A stretch of DNA of 8,848 nucleotides, taken from assembly GCA_018061745.1 (NCBI GenBank), contig JAGOTN010000010.1, forward strand, positions 3,291 to 12,138. The letters run 5' to 3'. Origin of the DNA: Minisyncoccota bacterium (GTDB lineage Bacteria > Patescibacteriota > Minisyncoccia > Phycocordibacterales > JAACPR01). A program made the translations under genes and the position numbers. Below the pieces are notes generated by a model. That model saw only the letters and a list, made by a program, of their open reading frames with translations. It made no database searches and was not told the DNA's origin. Position 1 is the stretch's first letter. Every line of letters starts with the position of its first letter. Below are positions 1-4,953 of this stretch, piece by piece.

Positions 1-977
1 GCGTACGCTTTCTCTGTTGCGATTCTTCCTCTCGATGTCCTTTCAATCATTCCTAATTGAATTAAATATGGTTCGTGAAATTCTTCTACTGTAGCTTCTT
101 CTTCGTGAAGAGATGTTGCAAGTGTGTTTAAACCAACAGGGCCTCCTTTAAATTTTTCAATTAAAGATTTCAAAACGTCTCTGTCCATTTTTGTTAAACC
201 AAGTTCGTCTATATCAAGCATTTTTAAAGCCTCACAAACATTTTTCTTATCTAAAACTTCTTTTTTTATTTGTGCTAAGTCACGACATCTTTTTAAAAGA
301 TAGTTTGCTGTTCGTGGAGTGCTTCTACTTCTTTTTGCAATTTCATTTGCTGCGGAATCTTCTAGTTCAATATTTAAAATTTGTGCTGATCTTTTTAAAA
401 TAGTTTCAATTTCTTTTTCAGAATAAAATTCTAGTCGATGTGTTCCTCCTGAGAAGCGAGAACGAAGAGGGGAAGAGAGGCTCGCAACTTTTGTTGTCGC
501 TGCAATCAAAGTAAAAGGTGGAAGATCTAATTGAATTGTTCTTGCTGATGGACCTTTTCCAATAATAATATCCAAAACACCAGATTCCATAGCGGGGTAA
601 AGAACTTCTTCGATAGCTTTATTCAATCTGTGAATTTCGTCGATAAAAAGAATATCTCCCGCAGAAAGATTTGTAAGAATTGAAGCGAGATCTCCAACTT
701 TTTCGATAGCTGGACCTGATGTTATTTTTATTTGCGCTCCGATGTGTTTTGCGATAAGGTATGCCAACGTTGTTTTTCCAAGACCGGGAGGACCGTAAAA
801 TAAAATATGTTCAGGTGGGTGTCCTCGTTCTCTAGCGGCCTCTAAAAGTACATTTAAATTGTCTTTAATAGACTGTTGACCAACATAATCTCCCCACACA
901 CCAGGACGAAGCTCCTTGTCTAGGAAAGAAGTCTCTTCTGGAGCTTCATTTAAGGGTTGAGAGATGTTTGTTGACAT
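1..977 (-). CDS. ruvB: Holliday junction branch migration helicase RuvB (3' end cut by window edge)
   Basis: RuvB is the AAA+ motor that, with RuvA, drives branch migration of Holliday junctions during recombination and repair. Reading from the ATG at 977, 325 codons are visible. The order is an N-terminal segment with LRPGVWGDYVGQ (23-34), Walker A GPPGLGKTT (62-70), Walker B ILFIDEIH (109-116), sensor 1 AATT (159-162), the arginine-finger stretch SPLRSRF (169-175), and a C-terminal winged-helix part containing LGLTKMDRDVL and GGPVGLNTLA. The last visible residues, RGRIATEKAYA, match the usual RuvB ending, so only about 5-15 residues should be missing beyond base 1. The RF-to-RLEFY loop (SGGTH) seems one residue longer than in the E. 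coli protein as I recall it. No Shine-Dalgarno sequence precedes the ATG; the upstream bases are almost pure A/T. It lies downstream of pilB on the same strand, separated by the structured element. Identification is secure. Confidence 0.96.
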   Translation of the reverse strand, partial: MSTNISQPLNEAPEETSFLDKELRPGVWGDYVGQQSIKDNLNVLLEAARERGHPPEHILFYGPPGLGKTTLAYLIAKHIGAQIKITSGPAIEKVGDLASILTNLSAGDILFIDEIHRLNKAIEEVLYPAMESGVLDIIIGKGPSARTIQLDLPPFTLIAATTKVASLSSPLRSRFSGGTHRLEFYSEKEIETILKRSAQILNIELEDSAANEIAKRSRSTPRTANYLLKRCRDLAQIKKEVLDKKNVCEALKMLDIDELGLTKMDRDVLKSLIEKFKGGPVGLNTLATSLHEEEATVEEFHEPYLIQLGMIERTSRGRIATEKAY

Positions 978-999
978 TTTATTTAAATATGTTACTATA
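971..999 (+). promoter_or_regulatory. Possible plus-strand promoter facing the structured element
   Basis: TTGACA (971-976), a 17-base spacer, then TACTAT (994-999). The -35 is perfect and the -10 matches 4 of 6. It would start a plus-strand RNA at about 1006, just ahead of the long inverted repeat at 1025-1184. The -35 overlaps the reverse complement of the ruvB start codon, so it could also be chance. A competing promoter exists on the other strand. Confidence 0.4.
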
Positions 1000-1023
1000 C
1001 ATGCAACAACTGCACACATGATA

Positions 1024-1184
1024 TTTTGAAACGGCAGATCTCTAAGCGATAGACATTGTCTATAGGCGAGTGGTAAAGGACATTCCTGGTTACGGGCTTA
1101 ACGCGCGTTTGCTGGGGTCATCCTTAATTTTTCGTCTCCCATTGGCACCGTTCGATGGCTCGCTTAGAGATCTGCATTTTCAAA
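1024..1184. ncRNA. Unassigned structured RNA candidate with a 22-bp closing helix
   Basis: The stretch lies between the pilB stop and the ruvB start and encodes no credible protein. Its ends pair: 1034-1048 is the exact reverse complement of 1161-1175 (15 bp), and beyond a 2x2 mismatch 1025-1031 pairs with 1178-1184 (7 bp). Inside are a 6-bp hairpin (1049-1054 with 1058-1063), a longer arm (1076-1080 with 1121-1125, then 1082-1086 with 1114-1118) and a hairpin 1139-1144 with 1153-1158, giving a closed multibranch shape. The block 1081-1140 is 31/60 GC, against 12/60 at 1201-1260, which fits a conserved RNA in an AT-rich genome. The strand is undecided because each side has a promoter candidate. 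I looked for tmRNA, SRP RNA and RNase P signatures and found none. A divergent 6S RNA is possible by size and long closing stem, but I see no positive match. It could instead be a processed part of the pilB-ruvB transcript or a ruvB leader. Confidence 0.6.
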
Positions 1185-1216
1185 CGGACAACCTGTAGTG
1201 AATATAACCGTTTTAA

Positions 1217-1225
1217 ATTTTATCA
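1217..1225 (-). promoter_or_regulatory. Possible minus-strand extended -10 promoter before the structured element
   Basis: On the minus strand the sequence reads TGATAAAAT, the same TGnTAAAAT form that precedes pilB and the holA-like gene. Transcription would begin near 1210 and run through the structured element towards ruvB. There is no good -35 at the standard distance. No terminator is visible between pilB and this site, so read-through from pilB is equally possible. Confidence 0.4.
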
Positions 1226-1246
1226 CAACTAGTCAAAGTATTTTTT

Positions 1247-3019
1247 TTATTCCACAATTTTTGAAGCATCAAAAACTTCTTCTTTTTCAGAACTTTTATC
1301 TTCATTAGCCCATCCATCTTTCGCATCGCCAAGTCCACTTCTTGTAGAAAGATCTACAACTCGTTTCAATTCATCTAGATCAGTGTGTCCTTGTAGAATT
1401 TTTGTCACTCCGTCCTGAGCCATGTCCATAATCCCTTGATGTTCTGCAGATTCTTTTATTTCTCTTTCACTTGGATTAGATTCCAACGCTTCTTCAACTT
1501 TTTGATCTGACAAAACCGCTTCGAAAACGGCGATTCGTCCTTTGTATCCTGAGTTATTACATTTTTCGCAACCACCAACTTTTGCTTTGAATGATTTGTC
1601 TGTCCATGCAACTTCTTTTTCTTTAATACTTTCATACACGCTCTTCATTAATGCCAAGTCCTCTCCTTGAGGTGTGAATTCTTCTCGACAAAATTCACAA
1701 AGTCTTCGCACAAGTCTTTGTGCAATCGCCATACTAATTGCTGAAGTTAAAATTTTAGGATTAACTCCAAGATCTATTAGTCGTGTAAAAGTTCCGGCAG
1801 CATTGTTTGTGTGAAGAGTTGAAAAAACTAAGTGACCAGTTAGCGCAGCATGCACTGCTGTCTCGGCAGTTTCCAAATCTCGAATTTCTCCCACCATGAT
1901 TACATCTGGATCTTGTCGCAATGTTTTTTTCAAACCAGTTGCGAAGTCGTATCCTTTTTCATTATCAACTTGAGTTTGAACGATTCCATCAAGGTGGTAT
2001 TCGATAGGGTCTTCAATTGTGATAATTTTTATTTCAGGAGTTTTCTTTAATCTAATAAATGAATAAAGAGTTGTCGTTTTTCCAGAACCAGTTGGACCTG
2101 TGTTTAGAATCATTCCGTTTGGTCTGGCAAGGTTATCCATAAAAATTTTCATCAGTTTGTCTGACACACCAAGGTCTTCGAGTTTTACTTGAATTGAAGC
2201 AGGGTCAAGTAGACGCATCACGACACTTTCTCCATAGTTTCCTGGAAGGGTAGAAGAACGAATTTCAATTTCTCTTTCTCCAATAGTGATACTAAAACGC
2301 CCATCTTGAGCCGTTTCTTTGATGTTTAGTTTCATTCCAGACAAAAGTTTTATTCTAGAAAGAAGAAGGTGATAAGTTTCTGGGTCTAGTTTTGTAACTT
2401 CAATTAGAACTCCATCTAAACGAAAACGAATTTGGATGTAATCTTTTTCTGGTTCGATGTGAACATCTGAAGCTCCAAGAGAGATTGCACCCGCCATAAT
2501 AATTTCCACAATTCGAGAAATACGGAAACTTTTTTTCATTTGCACAATTTCTTCTATAAGAGCCTTAACGTCTTCTATTTTATGAACAGCATTTATAAAA
2601 TTCTCAATGTCTTTACTTGAAATCTCAAGCATTCCTTCTTTTGTATTGCTCGCGTATGAAATTTCTTTATATCTTTCCCAAGCTCGCACAAGACTTTGAG
2701 TTGAAACCATAAAAGGTTCAATAATAAAACCTTTATCTTCAAGAGATTTTATAACAGCTTTTGTATCTTCTCTTCCTGGGGCAAGTACAGCCACTCGAAC
2801 TCTTTTTCCAATTAAATCAAAAACAGCAATTTTTGCAGAACGAGCTTCTTCTTCTTCGATCATTCTCAAACCGTCCGTATCTATTGTGATACGAGAAAGA
2901 TCCGCATAGGGAATTTGATATTTTTTTGAAAGAATTTTTGCAAGATCTTCTTCTTCGCTTCGGCGAAGTTCAGCCACGCGATTATCTCGTAATTCTTCAT
3001 CTGCAAATTGAGCCATCAT
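1247..3019 (-). CDS. pilB: PilB/GspE-family type IV pilus assembly ATPase
   Basis: A cytoplasmic hexameric ATPase that powers polymerisation of pilin subunits into type IV pili (or a type II secretion pseudopilus). The frame stays open up to a TTG at 3049, but I choose the ATG at 3019, giving 590 residues, because an extended -10 (TGTTAAAAT) ends 8 bases before it and the TTG would lie upstream of that promoter. Numbered from the TTG, visible parts are an N-terminal MshEN/GspE-N-type domain (about 25-130), DVHIEP (195-200), Walker A GPTGSGKTT (318-326), the Asp box ITIEDPIEY (343-351), Walker B VIMVGEIRD (383-391), the His box STLHTN (410-415), and a zinc-binding tetracysteine C451/C454/C494/C497. 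All key residues are present. After the usual end near RVVDL (563-567) there is an extra acidic tail of about 33 residues. No other pilus gene lies in the window. PilB versus GspE cannot be settled by sequence alone, but pili are the usual use in Patescibacteria. Confidence 0.93.
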   Translation of the reverse strand: MMAQFADEELRDNRVAELRRSEEEDLAKILSKKYQIPYADLSRITIDTDGLRMIEEEEARSAKIAVFDLIGKRVRVAVLAPGREDTKAVIKSLEDKGFIIEPFMVSTQSLVRAWERYKEISYASNTKEGMLEISSKDIENFINAVHKIEDVKALIEEIVQMKKSFRISRIVEIIMAGAISLGASDVHIEPEKDYIQIRFRLDGVLIEVTKLDPETYHLLLSRIKLLSGMKLNIKETAQDGRFSITIGEREIEIRSSTLPGNYGESVVMRLLDPASIQVKLEDLGVSDKLMKIFMDNLARPNGMILNTGPTGSGKTTTLYSFIRLKKTPEIKIITIEDPIEYHLDGIVQTQVDNEKGYDFATGLKKTLRQDPDVIMVGEIRDLETAETAVHAALTGHLVFSTLHTNNAAGTFTRLIDLGVNPKILTSAISMAIAQRLVRRLCEFCREEFTPQGEDLALMKSVYESIKEKEVAWTDKSFKAKVGGCEKCNNSGYKGRIAVFEAVLSDQKVEEALESNPSEREIKESAEHQGIMDMAQDGVTKILQGHTDLDELKRVVDLSTRSGLGDAKDGWANEDKSSEKEEVFDASKIVE

Positions 3020-3026
3020 TGAAATA

Positions 3027-3035
3027 ATTTTAACA
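3027..3035 (-). promoter_or_regulatory. Extended -10 promoter of pilB, implying a leaderless mRNA
   Basis: On the minus strand the sequence reads TGTTAAAAT. The -10 ends 8 bases before the A of the ATG at 3019, so transcription should start at or next to the start codon. There is no Shine-Dalgarno sequence. The identical nonamer precedes the gene at 8118 at nearly the same spacing, and this decides the pilB start. Confidence 0.6.
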
Positions 3036-3073
3036 TAATATTTTTTCAAATTATTTTTATTTTTACGGAGACG

Positions 3074-3101
3074 TTGACAGAATATTTTTTGGTGGTTAAA
3101 T
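3074..3101 (+). promoter_or_regulatory. Promoter of the small membrane protein gene
   Basis: TTGACA (3074-3079), a 16-base spacer and TTAAAT (3096-3101), with TGG just before the hexamer giving an extended -10. The start would be near 3108, leaving a leader of about 34 bases before the ATG at 3142. This is the one clear promoter in the window with a real leader. It diverges from the pilB promoter. Confidence 0.6.
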
Positions 3102-3141
3102 CGAAAGCTGAAAGTGTTTGTTGTTTGTTTTTTGAGCCCAA

Positions 3142-3369
3142 ATGAAAAGAAAGTTGTGTATGGAAAATGTCGATGAAACTTTGAGAAGAATCAAAAAAGG
3201 AAAGGAGGTTGAAGACGCTAGGAAAGGGGGATTCATCATGGGGATGGTGATCACAGTGGTTTTCTTTCTTGCCGTTTTCATTTCTTGGAAATGGGTTATT
3301 GAGCCCATGAATCAGTACAAAGAGTCATCTTTTGAATCTCTTGAGACGGCAAGCGTCAAAGAGGTTTAG
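3142..3369 (+). CDS. Small single-pass membrane protein, function unknown
   Basis: I do not recognise this 75-residue protein. The N-terminal 30 residues are charged and mostly basic (RRIKKGK, ARKGG). A hydrophobic stretch at about 31-53 (containing VITVVFFLAVFISW) should cross the membrane once, and the C-terminal 22 residues are acidic and Ser-rich. By the positive-inside rule the N-terminus faces the cytoplasm and the tail faces out. An alternative start is Met7 (3160); neither start has a Shine-Dalgarno sequence. A promoter upstream and a strong terminator right after make it a one-gene unit, which supports a real gene despite its size. GC is about 42% in the block 3181-3240, higher than in the neighbouring core genes. 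It could be a small envelope protein or belong to the exported-protein gene that follows, but nothing shows this directly. Confidence 0.7.
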   Translation: MKRKLCMENVDETLRRIKKGKEVEDARKGGFIMGMVITVVFFLAVFISWKWVIEPMNQYKESSFESLETASVKEV

Positions 3370-3386
3370 TTTTAAGCGGTGTGTTA

Positions 3387-3415
3387 GCGGGCAGACTTAG
3401 GTCTGCCCGCTTTTT
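3387..3415 (+). terminator. Strong intrinsic terminator after the small membrane protein gene
   Basis: A perfect 10-bp GC-rich stem (3387-3396 with 3401-3410), loop TTAG and five T residues. It sits 18 bases after the stop codon and directly before the promoter of the next gene, so it insulates the two units. Confidence 0.93.
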
Positions 3416-3418
3416 CGT

Positions 3419-3447
3419 TTGACAAAATACATTTTTATTGTTATATT
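3419..3447 (+). promoter_or_regulatory. Near-consensus promoter of the exported low-complexity protein gene
   Basis: TTGACA (3419-3424), a 17-base spacer and TATATT (3442-3447), with TGT before the hexamer as an extended -10. This is the best promoter in the window and predicts strong expression. The ATG at 3456 begins 9 bases after the -10, so the mRNA should be leaderless or have one to three leader bases. Confidence 0.85.
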
Positions 3448-3455
3448 AAGGGCTG

Positions 3456-4382
3456 ATGAAAGCTCATTACATTACCAGTCGGGTAGCGATTTTTATCGCT
3501 GCAATCACCTTTATGTTCAACCAAGTTTGCGAAGCGGGACCAAGTGGTCCCATCTTCAAGAACAACAACAATCGTACGCAGACCTCCAAGGTTTCTAACA
3601 ATAACGTGACCAAAGGTCCCAATGTCAAAGTCTCTTTGAAGAGGAGCCCTGGCTCCGTGGTCACTGTTGATGCACGACAAACTGTCGTGAACAACAATGT
3701 GACTCATGTGGTTCAATCGGCACCAAACATCACGATGTTGGCTGCGCAAAGTAGCGCTACGAGACAGACGCCTCGTTGTCAGGGTAGCTGCAAACCTCCA
3801 ACTCCTCGGTATGAGGATTATTATCCTGCTCCTGTGCAAAGGCAAGCTCCTCCGGTTTGTTATCAACAACCGGTTCAACAAATAGCTCCACCTCGGCAGG
3901 TTGCTTATCAACAACCTTGTGCTCAGCCTCAACAGATTCGTCCGTCGGCTCCTCGGTTCGTCATGCAGGCTCCGGCTTACAACGGAAGTTGTCCTCCTGG
4001 ACAACAGGTTCAGACAGGATGGGCAGTCACCAGAAGAAATGATCGGACAGGAGAGATTGTTTCTCAGGGATTTACTACTACTAATCCTCAAACTGGAGAA
4101 AGTATTGAACAGAGAGGGTATGGGGGTGGTGGTTATCAACAACGGCCACAATACTATGGTAATTATGGAGGTGGTGGTGGCAATTACCAACAACCCCACA
4201 ACTACGGGAATAATTATTCTGGAGGAGGTTATAACTACGGAAATGGTTATAACCAAGGTCAAAACCCAGGGGTGAACTTTGGAGACAACGTCCAGTACAA
4301 CTCTTCCGCTCCGGTTAACTATCGGAGTGGAGGAAACCCTAATCAGTGGGCTAGGGACATGGCTCTCCAATACGGCAGATAG
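3456..4382 (+). CDS. Exported Pro/Gln- and Gly/Tyr/Asn-rich low-complexity protein, function unknown
   Basis: I recognise no family. The 308 residues begin with a signal peptide (hydrophobic 9-21) and a likely signal peptidase I site after CEA (25-27). The mature part has an Asn/Thr/Val-rich segment (36-95), then a Pro/Gln-rich segment (105-180) with five cysteines (C108, C112, C135, C155, C179) and repeated YQQP, a short ordered-looking piece around WAVTRRNDRTGEIVSQGFTTTNPQTGE (188-215, described here by its ends WAVT and TGE), and a Gly/Tyr/Asn/Gln-rich tail (220-272) of GGGGY, NYGGG and YNYGNGYN type resembling prion-like or adhesive sequences. It has its own near-consensus promoter and its own terminator, so it is probably abundant. 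GC is about 52% in block 3601-3660, against 30% in block 5641-5700 of polA. A surface-coat, adhesin or matrix role is an inference from composition only. The reading frame is clean and full length. Confidence 0.82.
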   Translation: MKAHYITSRVAIFIAAITFMFNQVCEAGPSGPIFKNNNNRTQTSKVSNNNVTKGPNVKVSLKRSPGSVVTVDARQTVVNNNVTHVVQSAPNITMLAAQSSATRQTPRCQGSCKPPTPRYEDYYPAPVQRQAPPVCYQQPVQQIAPPRQVAYQQPCAQPQQIRPSAPRFVMQAPAYNGSCPPGQQVQTGWAVTRRNDRTGEIVSQGFTTTNPQTGESIEQRGYGGGGYQQRPQYYGNYGGGGGNYQQPHNYGNNYSGGGYNYGNGYNQGQNPGVNFGDNVQYNSSAPVNYRSGGNPNQWARDMALQYGR

Positions 4383-4395
4383 TCCTCTGTCAGTG

Positions 4396-4446
4396 GGCGC
4401 GCGAACGGATTGTGAAGCAATCCTGGAGCGCGCCTTTTTTCTTTTT
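4396..4446 (+). terminator. Compound intrinsic terminator after the exported protein gene
   Basis: An outer 7-bp stem GGCGCGC/GCGCGCC (4396-4402 with 4428-4434) encloses an inner hairpin (4407-4412 with 4418-4423, loop TGAAG). It is followed by six T residues, a C and five more T residues. It starts 13 bases after the stop codon. Confidence 0.9.
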
Positions 4447-4491
4447 ATAATTATTTTCCTTTTATTTTGAAGTGTTTTATAGGCTTATTTT

Positions 4492-4500
4492 TGCTATGCT
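4492..4500 (+). promoter_or_regulatory. Extended -10 promoter of the tsaE-polA operon
   Basis: TGCTATGCT, a TGn extension plus a hexamer matching 4 of 6, ends 10 bases before the tsaE ATG at 4510. No good -35 is present at the normal distance. Position and form match the other start-proximal promoters here, so the mRNA probably has almost no leader. Confidence 0.5.
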
Positions 4501-4509
4501 AGGCATATT

Positions 4510-4953
4510 ATGAAAATCTCACTTGAACAACTTCCGGAGTTTGCATCAAACTTTTTAAAGGATTTATCTGAAAATCCTACAAATCAAAACCAGGCATTAC
4601 TTATTTGTCTTTCGGGGAATCTTGGAGCGGGTAAAACTACTTTCACACAACAAATTGCAAAACTTTTAAATGTTGAAGAAACCATCACAAGTCCAACTTT
4701 TGTTCTGATGAAAAAATATTCAATTTCTTTTGGACAATTTAAAAATTTAATTCACATTGATGCATATCGAATCGAAGATCCAAATGAATTAAACATTTTA
4801 AAATTTTCAGAAATCTGCGATGATCCAGAAAATTTAATTTTATTGGAATGGCCAGAAAAAGTTGAAGAGGTTTTGCCAAAAGAGAGAACAACAATAACTT
4901 TTGAGGTCGCAGATGAAAACAGTAGAGAAATAAATATTTTTAAAAATGTCTAA
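4510..4953 (+). CDS. tsaE: tRNA t6A biosynthesis ATPase TsaE (YjeE family)
   Basis: TsaE is the small P-loop ATPase that works with TsaB and TsaD to complete N6-threonylcarbamoyl-adenosine at position 37 of ANN-decoding tRNAs in the cytoplasm. The 147 residues match the usual length of about 150. Visible signatures are Walker A SGNLGAGKTT (35-44), the TSPTF switch motif (60-64), HIDAYR (82-87) with the conserved Asp and Tyr-Arg, and LLEWPE (111-116). All are hallmarks of the family and look intact. The gene opens an operon: its last 8 bases overlap the start of polA, so the two should be translationally coupled. No Shine-Dalgarno sequence is present, and the promoter lies directly before the ATG. 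Confidence 0.95.
   Translation: MKISLEQLPEFASNFLKDLSENPTNQNQALLICLSGNLGAGKTTFTQQIAKLLNVEETITSPTFVLMKKYSISFGQFKNLIHIDAYRIEDPNELNILKFSEICDDPENLILLEWPEKVEEVLPKERTTITFEVADENSREINIFKNV

Noticed and set aside
1024..1184. tmRNA, SRP RNA or RNase P RNA
   Set aside because: No tRNA-like acceptor/T-loop pair with a tag frame, no SRP domain IV GGAA-type loop with its conserved flanks, and too short and lacking the conserved core for RNase P.
1182..1220. Possible terminator for a plus-strand RNA (AAACGG 1182-1187 with CCGTTT 1208-1213, then T-rich)
   Set aside because: A six-pair stem with a 20-base loop and an interrupted T-run is too weak to call.
1850..2050. Open frame of 66 codons on the plus strand
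   Set aside because: It lies entirely antisense to the Walker B/Asp box region of pilB and shows no promoter or protein-like composition.
3201..3209. Perfect Shine-Dalgarno-like AAAGGAGGT
   Set aside because: It lies inside the 75-residue gene and encodes part of its Lys/Glu-rich segment. The nearest downstream in-frame ATG is about 29 bases away, too far for initiation.
3860..4143. Three copies of TTATCAACAAC (3860-3870, 3905-3915, 4133-4143) resembling DnaA boxes (TTATCCACA)
   Set aside because: Each differs from the consensus at a key C, all three are in frame and encode Tyr-Gln-Gln of the low-complexity protein, and there is no AT-rich unwinding region or dnaA/dnaN context.
3857..4275. 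Additional overlapping plus-strand frames within the exported protein gene
   Set aside because: They arise from the low-complexity codons in other frames and have no start signals of their own.
3441..4370. Long open frame of 309 codons antisense to the exported protein gene
   Set aside because: It is a mirror of the repetitive, stop-poor sense gene. The sense strand has the signal peptide, promoter and terminator; the antisense product is a low-complexity Ser/Arg/Thr/Ile string without a promoter.
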